A stretch of 64,000 nt of DNA. Origin: JACMMS01 sp043758775. GTDB lineage: Bacteria > Pseudomonadota > Gammaproteobacteria > Burkholderiales > Methylophilaceae. The notes beneath the pieces were generated by a model. That model had not been told where the DNA came from and made no database searches. It saw only the letters and a program-made list of their open reading frames with translations. The translations under genes were made by a program, and so were the position numbers. The stretch covers positions 1-64,000 of the forward strand of contig JAYVMU010000037.1 of the NCBI GenBank assembly GCA_043758775.1. Reading direction: 5' to 3'. Positions 7,644-16,657 of the stretch are shown here, piece after piece (position 1 is the first letter of the stretch; every line of letters begins with the position of its first letter).

Positions 7644-9056
7644 ATGACTCCTGTTGCAATCGCAGTAAATAGATTTGGTTTGGGTGCACGCCCAGATGAA
7701 ACAGCACCAAATGATGCTAAACAATATCTATTAGCTCAACTCAATCATTATCAAGCCACTTCCGCTTCATGGTCTAATCAACCCAAGACATTGCAACTAT
7801 TAGAGCGTTATCAAGAAAGTCAGCAAGCGATGAAGCGCGCAGGTGATGATGAAAAAAAAGACACTAAACGCTTATTAAGAAAAGAAGCTCGCGATAATTA
7901 TCAATTGGCTGTTACTGCCAGAGCAGAAAGTGCGCTCAACACTTCTACACCATTTGTTGAACGCTTAGTCCATTTTTGGGCGAATCACTTTGCTATTTCA
8001 ATTGAGAAACCAGCCATTAGCGAGCTGGCTGGTGCCTTTGAGTTAGAAGCTATTCGCCCTTATGTGCTTGGTAACTTTGTCGACATGTTATTGGCGGTAG
8101 AAAAGCACCCTGCCATGTTACTGTATTTAGACCAAGTGAGATCGATAGGGCCTAATAGTCCAGTCGCAACTAGACTGTCCCAAAGAATAGATGATGGTCA
8201 GCCAAATAAAAAACGCGGGTTGAATGAGAATCTTGCACGTGAAATTATGGAATTGCATACACTAGGCGCACGCAGCGGCTATTCACAAACCGATGTGACT
8301 GAGTTTTCACGTGCGATGACTGGCTGGAATATTACAGAATTTGCCAATCAGAAAGCACAGCATAATCGCCGCAATCAAAATATTGAAACTGATGCGAATG
8401 GCTTTACTTTTCGCCCAATGCTGCATGAGCCCGGCAGTAGAAATGTACTGGGACGCACTTATTATCAACAAGGAGAAAATCAAGCCGAAGCTATATTACG
8501 TGATTTTACCAGCTCACCGGCCACCGCAACTCATATCGCCACGAAACTAGCGCGTCACTTTGTAAGCGACTCACCGCCAGAGCCACTGGTGCAACGTCTT
8601 GCTAAGGTTTTTCTTAATAAAAACGGCAACCTCAGCAGCGTTTACCACATGCTGATTGATGCTCCTGAAGCATGGCAAGCTGCTCCAACCAAATTCAAAA
8701 CACCTTGGGAATGGATAATTTCTAGCCTACGTGGGTTGGGTAGACAAAACCTAAACAATATGAATATTGCGCAAATCATGAATCAACTCGGGCAACCAAT
8801 CTGGAAGCCTGGCTCGCCCGCTGGTTATGATGACACAGCAGAGTCTTGGACTGCGCCCAATGCCCTATTACGAAGAGTGGAGCTTGCGCAGCGCTTGGCG
8901 AATCCTTTCGGCGATAAACTTGATGCAAGAATGTTAAGTGAAAAAATATTGATGGGTGCAATGAGCCTACAAACACAAACCGCTATCAGTCGATCTGAAA
9001 GTGCAGCTACTGGTTTAGCACTATTGTTAGTCTCACCTGAGTTTTTAAGGAGATAA
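7644..9056 (+). CDS. DUF1800 domain protein
   Basis: A 470-residue DUF1800 protein: NRFGLGARPDE at the start, FWANHFAIS near residue 115, NENLAREIMELHTLGARSGY near residue 200, and LARHFVSDSPP later. DUF1800 proteins are almost always encoded next to a DUF1501 protein, as here (one base between the stop and the next start). The biochemical role is unknown; the pair is widespread in bacteria with large envelopes or exported-protein loads. No signal peptide is visible on this protein although its partner has a Tat signal, so it may travel with the partner or stay inside. It belongs to the ECF sigma cassette by spacing (51 bp after the previous gene). Confidence 0.9.
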   Translation: MTPVAIAVNRFGLGARPDETAPNDAKQYLLAQLNHYQATSASWSNQPKTLQLLERYQESQQAMKRAGDDEKKDTKRLLRKEARDNYQLAVTARAESALNTSTPFVERLVHFWANHFAISIEKPAISELAGAFELEAIRPYVLGNFVDMLLAVEKHPAMLLYLDQVRSIGPNSPVATRLSQRIDDGQPNKKRGLNENLAREIMELHTLGARSGYSQTDVTEFSRAMTGWNITEFANQKAQHNRRNQNIETDANGFTFRPMLHEPGSRNVLGRTYYQQGENQAEAILRDFTSSPATATHIATKLARHFVSDSPPEPLVQRLAKVFLNKNGNLSSVYHMLIDAPEAWQAAPTKFKTPWEWIISSLRGLGRQNLNNMNIAQIMNQLGQPIWKPGSPAGYDDTAESWTAPNALLRRVELAQRLANPFGDKLDARMLSEKILMGAMSLQTQTAISRSESAATGLALLLVSPEFLRR

Positions 9057-9057
9057 A

Positions 9058-10224
9058 ATCAGTACGCAGAATTTTCATATAAGTCGTCGAGATTTCATAC
9101 GTATCTTTTCTGTTGCGGGTGCAGCCCTATTTGCATCACCTTATATCAGCTTTGCAAACGCCAATACAGATCGCCGCTTCATTTTCATTATTCAGCGTGG
9201 TGCGGCTGACGGTCTTAATACCGTTATTCCATACGCCGACCCTGCTTATGCCAAACTACGTGGTGCATTAACCATTGATAGCTCACAAGCCTTTAAGCTA
9301 GATAGCATGTTTGCTTTACATCCATCGCTAGCTGAAATTGCAAAAATGTACACCGCTGGACAGGCCTTAATGGTACAGGCTGTTGCCTCGCCCTACCGTG
9401 ATCGCTCACACTTTGATGCGCAAAATGTGCTTGAAACGGGCGGCACGGCTCCTTATCAGCTCAAAGATGGTTGGATGAACCGCTTACTTACACTATTACC
9501 TCCCACTCAGAATGAGGCGATTGCTTTTGCCTCAACGGTACCCATGGCATTGCGTGGAAAAGTTGAGGTGACGTCATATGCACCCTCCGCTTTACCGCAA
9601 GCCTCAGATGACTTGCTAATGCGTGTTTCACAACTCTATGCCACAGATGCACAGCTTAATCCGATATGGACAGCCGCCATGGATGCACGCAATATGTCAG
9701 ATGATATAAGTAACAAACAAGACCCAGCAAGCTTTGGCAAATTAGCAGCCTCATTCTTAGCACGAGCAGATGGCCCCAGAATTGCCATGATAGAAACTGG
9801 CGGCTGGGACACACATAGCGCCCAAGAAGGCCGATTGGCAAGACAACTGCAATCACTTGACACCATGCTAGCCGCATTACGTGATGACCTTGGCCCAGTC
9901 TGGCAAAATACCACAGTAATCGTTGCTACAGAATTTGGCCGAACCGCTGCCACAAATGGCACTGGTGGTACTGATCACGGCACTGCATCAGCAGCTATAA
10001 TCTTAGGCGGAGATGTTAAAGGTGGTCGAGTCATCGCCGATTGGCCAGGATTAAATAATAGTAACTTATACGAAGGCCGTGATTTAAAACCCACACTGGC
10101 CCTAGATACACTCATAGCATCAGTCACTGGAGAAAGCTTTGGGATTGATCAAGAAAAAACTTTCAGAATCCTATTCCCTGAAAGCAATGAAACGAAACCC
10201 ATCTCAGGTTTATTAAGGATTTAG
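9058..10224 (+). CDS. DUF1501 protein with Tat signal, apparent ATC start
   Basis: A 388-residue DUF1501 protein, a sulfatase/alkaline-phosphatase-like fold: RRFIFIIQRGAADGLNTV near residue 40, METGGWDTH-type segment IETGGWDTHSAQEGR, and VATEFGRTAATNGTGGTDHG. The reading frame is open upstream of the first ATG (9307) and encodes a Tat signal, SRRDFIRIF at residues 9-17, followed by a hydrophobic core and ANA. No ATG, GTG, TTG or CTG fits the N-terminus. The codon five bases after a perfect AAGGAG (9047-9052) is ATC at 9058. Starting at 9307 would remove the signal and the first 83 residues of the domain. Either ATC is used, or the true base is ATG and this is a sequence error or a mutation. 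Confidence 0.85.
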   Translation: MSTQNFHISRRDFIRIFSVAGAALFASPYISFANANTDRRFIFIIQRGAADGLNTVIPYADPAYAKLRGALTIDSSQAFKLDSMFALHPSLAEIAKMYTAGQALMVQAVASPYRDRSHFDAQNVLETGGTAPYQLKDGWMNRLLTLLPPTQNEAIAFASTVPMALRGKVEVTSYAPSALPQASDDLLMRVSQLYATDAQLNPIWTAAMDARNMSDDISNKQDPASFGKLAASFLARADGPRIAMIETGGWDTHSAQEGRLARQLQSLDTMLAALRDDLGPVWQNTTVIVATEFGRTAATNGTGGTDHGTASAAIILGGDVKGGRVIADWPGLNNSNLYEGRDLKPTLALDTLIASVTGESFGIDQEKTFRILFPESNETKPISGLLRI

Positions 10225-10264
10225 ATAATTTCTTACTACCAGTAGGTTTTTTGTTTAAAATAAA

Positions 10265-10302
10265 GTTAGCCCCCGACTCAAAGTTACTGGTCGGGGCTTA
10301 AC
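10265..10302. terminator. Bidirectional terminator-like hairpin
   Basis: An imperfect 13-bp GC-rich stem (GTTAGCCCCCGAC / GTCGGGGCTTAAC) lies between the convergent DUF1501 gene and the small gene at 10330. It has no long T run, so termination is probable but not certain. Confidence 0.6.
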
Positions 10303-10329
10303 GTCAAGCTGATACAACTAATGAAATAA

Positions 10330-10659
10330 TTATTTACCTATATCTTTGCTTACTGCATTTTCTTGTTGATTCAATGTGCTCTGTTCCTGTTTAGTAATAT
10401 GGCCATTGTTTTGTGATGCCATATCACGCTCTTCCTGACGAACCTGACGATCATCTTTGTGTAAGCTAGCTGCTTGTTTTTTACTTAATTCGCCTTCCTT
10501 AACTTCATTATGAATACGTTTATTTTGGTTTTGTAAACGGTCATTAACTTGGTCACGGCGCGGGTGATGTTTTTCGAATTTGCTGTCCTTGGCCATAGCA
10601 GGTAGTGCTAACATAGTCATGACTGAAACCCCAATAATAGAAAGTAAAAATTTATTCAT
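10330..10659 (-). CDS. Small secreted charged protein, unknown function
   Basis: A 109-residue protein with a Sec signal peptide (MNKFLLSIIGVS, cleavage near AMA-KD about residue 23). The mature part is all-helical, very charged and rich in Gln, Asn, Lys and Asp (RRDQVNDRLQNQNKRI, GELSKKQAASLHKDDRQVR, GHITKQEQSTLNQQEN). Similar short exported proteins with this repeating pattern occur in many proteobacteria without a known role. The QAASLHKDDRQ and HITKQEQSTLNQQEN parts look like two diverged copies of one helical motif. Single gene, convergent with DUF1501. Confidence 0.75.
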   Translation of the reverse strand: MNKFLLSIIGVSVMTMLALPAMAKDSKFEKHHPRRDQVNDRLQNQNKRIHNEVKEGELSKKQAASLHKDDRQVRQEERDMASQNNGHITKQEQSTLNQQENAVSKDIGK

Positions 10660-10857
10660 TTAGTTTTCTCCTAAGAATTTTAATTAATTTGCATACTACG
10701 CAATACAAATATCAACAGATTAGTTGATATGTATTGATTAAACGTGGGGCAAGCTATAAATCCGTCGCTAAATTAAGTAATTAAAAGATATTTAATTATC
10801 AAATTAAATACATAATATGGTCACAACCATTCAAGACTTTTGTGCTATAAATACCTC

Positions 10858-12432
10858 ATGAGAAAAGTAAACGCAATCAACTCCGACACCCTGCTCGCCG
10901 CTGTAGATTTAGGTTCTAATAGCTTTCGCTTAGAAATTGGCCGCTATGATAGTGGGCAAATCTTACGTGTGGACTATCTGAAAGAAACAGTGCGTCAAGG
11001 TGGTGATCTAGATGAGAATCGTAACTTAAAGCCCGAAGCCATTGCCCGTGGGGTTAAATGCCTAGCACGTTTTGGGGAGCGTTTAAAAGGCTTTGCACCA
11101 GAGCATGTACGCGCTGTGGCAACACAAACCTTACGTGAAGCGCGTAATCGTGATGAATTTCTCGCTCAAGCTAGAGTGGCTTTGGGTTATGACGTCGAGG
11201 TTATCTCTGGTGTTGAAGAAGCACGCTTGATTTATCAAGGTGTAAGTCGTTTATTGCCACAATCAGACGAACGCCGCTTGGTGCTTGATATTGGTGGGCG
11301 CTCTACAGAATTTATTCTTGGTCAAAATTTTGATGTGCATAATACAGATTCCCTGCGCGTAGGTTCTGTAGCTTGGTCACTCAAATATTTTGCTGGTGGC
11401 GAGCTCACTGAAAAAGCATTTATTCGTGGTGAAGTGGCGGCAGAATCATTTTTAGATGCAGTTGCACATATTTATCAGCACAAAGCTTGGGATATCGCCT
11501 ATGGCGCATCTGGCACCGCCAGTGCTGTGGTAGAAATCTTAAGTTATACCAACTACAATCTGAATAGCCAGCACGAACCTCAACCTGCTGACCGCATTAC
11601 TCGCAAAGGCTTAAACTGGCTACGCGCCGAATTAATACGTGCTAAACACACAGATAATATATTACTTTCTGGCTTAAAAGATGATCGCCGTGCTGTACTT
11701 GCAGGCGGTTTATGCGTGTTATTAGCAACATTTAATTTGCTTGGTATTGAAGAGCTTATCGTCGCCAAAGGTGCATTACGTCATGGCTTACTCTATGACA
11801 TGGCCTCAGAAAATACCACAGATAACACCGACCTACGTGACACCTCTGTTGTACGATTAGCTAGTCGCTTTTCAGTTGATAAACCTCATGCAGACAATGT
11901 TGCTAACGTCGCGCTGGATTTTTTTGATGATATTCGCGATAACCTTAATACTGAAAATGGGCAATATATTGCACTTAGACGTAAGCTATATTGGGCGGCA
12001 CAATTACACGAAATTGGTCAGGCTATTTCACATGCAGAGTCACACCGTCATGGTGCCTATATTATTGATAATACCGAAATCATGGGCTTTGCACAAAGCG
12101 AACTGCATCGTCTAAGTCTACTGGTACTGGCACATAAGGGTAAACTTAAAAAAATTGATGCTGATTTTTTTGACCGCGGTTTTGTTGCACAACTACTATG
12201 CTTACGACTCGCTGTCATATTCTGTCATGCCAGACAGATACCTGACTTAAAAAACTTAAAAGTGAGTATTGATGGGCAAGTTATTTATTTGAGTATGCCA
12301 GCATCTTGGCACACGGAGTTCCCACAAACCTGCTATTTACTGGAAGAAGAAGTTGTTGCATGGCAAAAGACTAATTGGAGTTTTATGGTCTCCGTCGTGC
12401 CTGCATCTACCCATGAAGCAAATGAAAGCTAG
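10858..12432 (+). CDS. ppx: Exopolyphosphatase / GppA family
   Basis: Removes terminal phosphate from polyphosphate, and in some members pppGpp. It has 524 residues from the ATG at 10858; a TTG at 10840 would add six residues. The N-terminal acetokinase-like fold has DLGSNSFRLEIG near residue 17, ATQTLREARN and the phosphate loop LDIGGRSTEFILG. The C-terminal HD-type domain carries LHEIGQAISHAESHRHGAY near residue 390. About 1.1 kb downstream, convergently, lie sixA and ppk, so synthesis and breakdown of polyphosphate are encoded together. The small gene at 12562 follows in the same direction. Confidence 0.93.
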   Translation: MRKVNAINSDTLLAAVDLGSNSFRLEIGRYDSGQILRVDYLKETVRQGGDLDENRNLKPEAIARGVKCLARFGERLKGFAPEHVRAVATQTLREARNRDEFLAQARVALGYDVEVISGVEEARLIYQGVSRLLPQSDERRLVLDIGGRSTEFILGQNFDVHNTDSLRVGSVAWSLKYFAGGELTEKAFIRGEVAAESFLDAVAHIYQHKAWDIAYGASGTASAVVEILSYTNYNLNSQHEPQPADRITRKGLNWLRAELIRAKHTDNILLSGLKDDRRAVLAGGLCVLLATFNLLGIEELIVAKGALRHGLLYDMASENTTDNTDLRDTSVVRLASRFSVDKPHADNVANVALDFFDDIRDNLNTENGQYIALRRKLYWAAQLHEIGQAISHAESHRHGAYIIDNTEIMGFAQSELHRLSLLVLAHKGKLKKIDADFFDRGFVAQLLCLRLAVIFCHARQIPDLKNLKVSIDGQVIYLSMPASWHTEFPQTCYLLEEEVVAWQKTNWSFMVSVVPASTHEANES

Positions 12433-12519
12433 TTATTTAAAACTATCAAGAAAATTGTCATAAAAAATTCACAAAAATAGGTTAAACAAGGTATTGAATG
12501 TGCTTACAAAAAGACTAAA

Positions 12520-12555
12520 CTGTTTACACTGTTTACACTGTTTACACTGTTTATA
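12520..12555. repeat. Four tandem 9-bp repeats (CTGTTTACA)
   Basis: CTGTTTACA occurs three times in exact tandem (12520-12528, 12529-12537, 12538-12546) plus a fourth copy with one change (12547-12555, ending ATA). The array ends at the ribosome-binding site of the next gene, so it lies in its leader or promoter. It could be an operator for a ribbon-helix-helix protein or a slippage-prone array. Confidence 0.9.
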
Positions 12556-12561
12556 AGGAAT

Positions 12562-12975
12562 ATGAATATGTCTAAAATTAATCCTATGCAACTTGCTGCC
12601 CTGCAAGCACCCACTTCACCTATAGCAAAATCTACAACTGCTAAATCAACACCTGCAAAAACTGTAATAACTAAAAGTACTGCTGTGAAACCAGCAACTA
12701 AAACAACTGTAGCAAAAAACAAGACCGTAATTAAAGAGGGGAAAGACAAGCCACGTAAAGCCAAAATGGAACGTGACAGTTTTACTATGCCTAAAGATGA
12801 GTACGCGCAAATTACCTTGATGAAAGCGCGCTTGCTTGCACTTGGGCAACCAACTAAAAAAAGTGAATTGCTACGCGCTGGTATAAAATTATTGGCAGCA
12901 ATGAGTGATAACACACTAAAAACCACCTTGGCAGCTATCCCTGTCATTAAAACAGGACGCCCGAATAAGAGTTGA
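12562..12975 (+). CDS. Lys/Ala/Thr-rich protein with ribbon-helix-helix-like C-terminus
   Basis: 137 residues (135 if ATG 12568 is used; AAGG at 12555-12558 fits the second ATG better, at nine bases). Residues about 20-65 are low-complexity, built of Lys, Thr, Ala and Val like histone-H1-like or AlgP/PhaF tails. Residues about 70-115 hold RDSFTMPKDEYAQI, then KKSELLRAGIKLLAAM, the strand-helix-helix pattern of ribbon-helix-helix DNA-binding proteins. The C-terminus IKTGRP is conserved in homologues I recall near ppk/ppx in Betaproteobacteria. DNA binding is inferred. The strong positive charge would also suit polyphosphate binding. Confidence 0.75.
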   Translation: MNMSKINPMQLAALQAPTSPIAKSTTAKSTPAKTVITKSTAVKPATKTTVAKNKTVIKEGKDKPRKAKMERDSFTMPKDEYAQITLMKARLLALGQPTKKSELLRAGIKLLAAMSDNTLKTTLAAIPVIKTGRPNKS

Positions 12976-12987
12976 ATTAGATAGCTA

Positions 12988-13033
12988 TTAAAATTAAAAA
13001 GAGCGCAAAAAATGCGCTCTTTTTAATTTTAAT
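12988..13033. terminator. Bidirectional terminator
   Basis: A perfect 21-bp stem (AAAGAGCGCA core) with a 4-5 nt A-rich loop, flanked by A tracts on the left and T tracts on the right. It sits between the convergent small gene and sixA and can serve both strands. Confidence 0.88.
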
Positions 13034-13045
13034 ACGTGATTTGAA

Positions 13046-13564
13046 TTAATCTAAAATAAACCGTAGATCTTGCACTGTAGCCAAATTAAATTTCTCATCT
13101 AACTCAGAATTTTCAAACTTTTTGTGCTGCTTTAAATTTTGTGTAAGCCACCAGACTGTACTCTTGTTAATAGTTATTTCTGCAGTATTTAGCTGTAAAA
13201 AATAGGCTGCCACCTGTCCTAACCAAGGTTGATGCCCCACCAGCAATATATCGCTTATGTTACTTTGATGAAAAGTTTCTTGAACAAGCTGCAAAACCTC
13301 TTCAATGCTAGCTTCAGGTAATAAGCTCTTATCTAGATGATATGGCAAATCTAGTGCTTGAGCAGTTTGTTCTGCTCGCAATGCTGGGCTAGAAATAATA
13401 CGGATGTCTTTAGCTAAATGCTGCTTGAGCCAGGTAGCCATCATTACTGCTTGGCCTTTACCTTTTTTAGTCAGCGCTCGACTAAAATCATTATCTGCAA
13501 ATTGCACATCTTGTGCCTCCGCATGGCGCCATAAAATTAGATTTTTACGCTGGTTAATCGTCAT
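13046..13564 (-). CDS. sixA: Phosphohistidine phosphatase SixA
   Basis: 172 residues of the histidine-phosphatase (phosphoglycerate mutase-like) superfamily. The RHAEA motif holds the nucleophilic histidine near residue 14, SSPALRAEQTA follows, and GHQPWLG holds the second histidine near residue 105. SixA removes phosphate from histidine on phosphotransfer proteins. It begins three bases after the ppk stop, so the two are co-transcribed. The ppk-sixA pair is common in Betaproteobacteria and suggests a role linked to phosphate or polyphosphate control. Confidence 0.88.
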   Translation of the reverse strand: MTINQRKNLILWRHAEAQDVQFADNDFSRALTKKGKGQAVMMATWLKQHLAKDIRIISSPALRAEQTAQALDLPYHLDKSLLPEASIEEVLQLVQETFHQSNISDILLVGHQPWLGQVAAYFLQLNTAEITINKSTVWWLTQNLKQHKKFENSELDEKFNLATVQDLRFILD

Positions 13565-13567
13565 AAC

Positions 13568-15634
13568 TTAACGACTATTAACCGTCTTCATCAAACTTGT
13601 TTGAGCGCTTTTTAATTCTTCAGTCGGGTTACTCTGTCTGTTTTTAACTTGTGAATAAATACCACCCGCGCCTAGTTCCCAAGCGTCTTGGGTGTCATCC
13701 AAATAAGGCTGTAAATTTTCTTTAATGATACGCGCTTGCATGGTCTTATCTAAAATTGGCCACGCAATTTCTATGCGACGCATCATATTGCGATTCATCC
13801 AGTCTGCACTGGATAGCCACATTTTTTGCACTCCTGCCACATCAAAATAAAACACCCGGGAATGCTCCAAGAACCGCCCTACAATTGATCGCACACGAAT
13901 ACGCGCTGCAACACCAATAGTATCCATAGGCAAAATGCAAGCGCCGCGGATAATTAAATCAAATTCGACACCACGTTGTGCGGCTTGAATAATTGCAAGC
14001 ACTAGCGCCTCATCCGTGAGCGCATTCATCTTTACAATAACTTTAGCAACTTGTCCTCGACTTGCAGCCAAGCCTGCTGCCTTAATTTTACGTAGCATTG
14101 TGCTTTGTAGATTAAATGGGGCTACTAAAAGCTTTTTCATTCTAGGTAACGGCACTTGACTAGTCAGGTGACGGAATAAATTCTCCATTTCACGTGTAAG
14201 GACATTATCCGCAGTCAGCATACAAATATCGGTGTAAAGTCTCGCAGTTGTAGGATTGTAATTACCCGTGGAAACATGCCCATAGCGCTTGATAACACGA
14301 CCTTCTCGACGCTTTATTAGCAACATCTTGGCATGCGTCTTCAAGCCAACCACGCCATACACGACTTGTGCACCTACCGATTCTAATGCTTCCGCCCAGC
14401 TGATATTGGCCTCTTCATCAAAACGCGCTTTAAGTTCAACTACTGCCAGCACCTCTTTGCCACGACGCACCGCCTCCTGCAACAGTTGCAGCATGCGCGC
14501 ATCAGAACCTGTACGATAAATAGTCTGGTGAATTGCCAACACGTCTGGGTCATGTACCGCTTCATGCAAAAACTGAATGACCGCTTCAAAACTTTCAAAA
14601 GGTTGATGTATTAATACATCAGTTTTTTTGAGTTTAGTAAAAAACGACTCGCCCATTTTTAACTGACGCGGCCATGCTGGCTGAAAAGATGTAAATTTCA
14701 AATCAGTATGTTGCACCCAATCACACAACTGTATTAAACGCCCTAAGTTCACAGGGCCATGCACGCGGTAAAGCGCCTGAATAGGTAAATCAAACTGCCT
14801 TAATAAAAAGTCTGCAAGTGCATCTGGGCATGTATGTGATACTTCTAAGCGAATAGGCTCCCCATAAGCCCGATGCACCAGCTCTTGACGCAATGCCGTA
14901 CGTAGATTGCTCACATCATCTTCATCCAACGCCATATCAGAATGGCGCGTCACTCTAAATTGTGAGTAGTTAAGTATTTCACGCCCACCAAATAAATCGG
15001 TTAAATGGGCACGAATAATACTGGTGAGCGAAACAAAACACTGTTGCTTATTACTGATTTTTTTAGGCAGCGTAATCAAACGCGGTAACAGGCGTGGCAC
15101 TCGCACAATCGCAATGGGATTATTTCGGCCAAAGGCATCTTTACCCCCCAGCTCCACAATAAAGTGTAGTGATTTATTAGCTACTTGCGGGAAGGGATGT
15201 GAAGGATCTAGTGCCACAGGCACTAATAGTGGCTTAACATCAGTCTCAAAATAGTTAGCCACCCAACGTTTCTGCGTGGCATCACGCTCATTATTCGACA
15301 ACAACTGAACGCCGTGTTTAGCTAATACTGGCATCAACTCATGATTAAAAATATGATATTGCTTTTCTACCAAAGCGTGCGCTTCAGCTGATACCAATTC
15401 AAAACTTTTAACTGTTACCAGACCTTTTTGATCATTATCACGCAGAGCCTCAAGCTGAGAGGCCATACGCACCTCAAAAAATTCATCTAAATTTGCGGAG
15501 ACAATACATAAAAAGCGTAGCCGCTCTAACAAGGGGTAATCAGGATTGACAGCCAATGCTAATACACGCCGATTAAAGTCAAGAATACTCGCATCGCGGT
15601 CTAGCAAATTAACAGCTGTAGGTAGCTTATGCAT
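13568..15634 (-). CDS. ppk: Polyphosphate kinase 1
   Basis: Makes polyphosphate from ATP, reversibly, at the inner membrane or in the cytosol. The 688 residues match the family. The N-terminal domain starts LLDRDASILDFNRRVL. The catalytic histidine segment RYGHVSTGNYNPTTARLYTD lies near residue 445 and the second HSRVFYF segment near residue 600. HQTIYRTGSDARML is the ATP-site region. It is first in a two-gene leftward unit with sixA. Confidence 0.97.
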   Translation of the reverse strand: MHKLPTAVNLLDRDASILDFNRRVLALAVNPDYPLLERLRFLCIVSANLDEFFEVRMASQLEALRDNDQKGLVTVKSFELVSAEAHALVEKQYHIFNHELMPVLAKHGVQLLSNNERDATQKRWVANYFETDVKPLLVPVALDPSHPFPQVANKSLHFIVELGGKDAFGRNNPIAIVRVPRLLPRLITLPKKISNKQQCFVSLTSIIRAHLTDLFGGREILNYSQFRVTRHSDMALDEDDVSNLRTALRQELVHRAYGEPIRLEVSHTCPDALADFLLRQFDLPIQALYRVHGPVNLGRLIQLCDWVQHTDLKFTSFQPAWPRQLKMGESFFTKLKKTDVLIHQPFESFEAVIQFLHEAVHDPDVLAIHQTIYRTGSDARMLQLLQEAVRRGKEVLAVVELKARFDEEANISWAEALESVGAQVVYGVVGLKTHAKMLLIKRREGRVIKRYGHVSTGNYNPTTARLYTDICMLTADNVLTREMENLFRHLTSQVPLPRMKKLLVAPFNLQSTMLRKIKAAGLAASRGQVAKVIVKMNALTDEALVLAIIQAAQRGVEFDLIIRGACILPMDTIGVAARIRVRSIVGRFLEHSRVFYFDVAGVQKMWLSSADWMNRNMMRRIEIAWPILDKTMQARIIKENLQPYLDDTQDAWELGAGGIYSQVKNRQSNPTEELKSAQTSLMKTVNSR

Positions 15635-15832
15635 CGCAGTTAAATTAGCTATTGTTTTAATAGTTGTATTTTTAATGATAGTATCTTAATCAGTATTAAC
15701 TACTTGTCATTCTAGCAATTCAATATGAAGGATTTATGACTTTCATATTAATATCACAATTCTCATAGCGTCTTTCAGACTATTTGCAGTCAAGCCTTAG
15801 ATTATACAACCCTAACAGCTTATTACTAGCTG

Positions 15833-16624
15833 TTATACAATTGCACACTGTTTGGTGTCACTAGCAATCACGCAGATTCGGCTAAAATCATCAGCTTCCA
15901 GCGCGCAACGTCCAACTAAGCTACCATCTACGTCTGGCATTGTAAGTATGGTGCATGCATTCTCTGGCGTCACGCTACCACCGTAGATAATGCGTACTTG
16001 CTGTGCAAAATCTGCATCACGTTCTGCGATTAAATTTCTGATAAATAAATGCATGGCTTGTGCTTGTTGCGGGTCAGCTGTTTCGCCAGTGCCAATTGCC
16101 CATACCGGTTCATAGGCAATTACAGCATTCAGTTGTTTTGCTCGCTCGAATGTTACATCATCTAAACCCTTAGTGATTGCCAATATTTGGCTTTTGATAA
16201 TACTCTGAGCCAGCCCGGCTTCACGTTCATCTAAGGTTTCGCCTACGCAATAAATGGGTGTGATGCCCGCAGATAATGCACGAGTGAATCGAGTGGCCGC
16301 TTTTTGATTACTCTCGTGGCTTAATGCACGACGTTCCGAATGCCCGATAATGGCAAAAGTACAGCCGAACTCAGCAATCATCGTAGCGGAGATTGATGAC
16401 GTAAAAGCGCCTTCCTCAAACTGACTCACATTCTGCGCGCCCCACGCAATATTTGTGCCCACTAATAAGGTTTGTGCTTGAAATAGATAAGTATACGGCA
16501 CACAAATTGCAAAATCTGCCGTATTTAACCCATTTAAATTTTTGAGCAAGCTGGCAATGAGCACTTTATTCCGTGCCAAATTGCCATGCAATTTCCAATT
16601 GCCCACTACTAACTTGCGTCGCAT
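15833..16624 (-). CDS. tpiA: Triosephosphate isomerase
   Basis: Interconverts dihydroxyacetone phosphate and glyceraldehyde-3-phosphate. 263 residues from the ATG at 16624 (MRRKLVVGNWKLHGN); an upstream start would add eight non-conserved residues. Active-site motifs are present: NWKLHGN (Lys), IIGHSERR (His), AYEPVWAIGTG (Glu), and the phosphate loop IYGGSV. It comes 33 bp after fba in a fbp-fba-tpiA unit. In many bacteria tpiA lies before secG; here it is grouped with the sugar-phosphate enzymes instead. A short hairpin (15813-15835) overlaps its stop codon. Confidence 0.95.
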   Translation of the reverse strand: MRRKLVVGNWKLHGNLARNKVLIASLLKNLNGLNTADFAICVPYTYLFQAQTLLVGTNIAWGAQNVSQFEEGAFTSSISATMIAEFGCTFAIIGHSERRALSHESNQKAATRFTRALSAGITPIYCVGETLDEREAGLAQSIIKSQILAITKGLDDVTFERAKQLNAVIAYEPVWAIGTGETADPQQAQAMHLFIRNLIAERDADFAQQVRIIYGGSVTPENACTILTMPDVDGSLVGRCALEADDFSRICVIASDTKQCAIV

Positions 16625-16657
16625 TATTATCCTTGTAATACCAATCAAAATTTAAAA

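Noticed and set aside
9636..9962. Open frame opposite DUF1501
   Set aside because: Shadow of the DUF1501 frame; no recognisable domain.
9307..10224. DUF1501 gene starting at the first ATG
   Set aside because: It would lose the Tat signal and the conserved FIIQRGAADGL segment, and has no ribosome-binding site comparable to AAGGAG at 9047.
12520..12555. Possible CRISPR array (short tandem repeats)
   Set aside because: Units are 9 bp with no spacers and no cas genes nearby; this is a simple tandem repeat.
15813..15835. Hairpin at the tpiA stop as a terminator
   Set aside because: Stem is only 8 bp, overlaps the stop codon and is not followed by a T run when read leftward.
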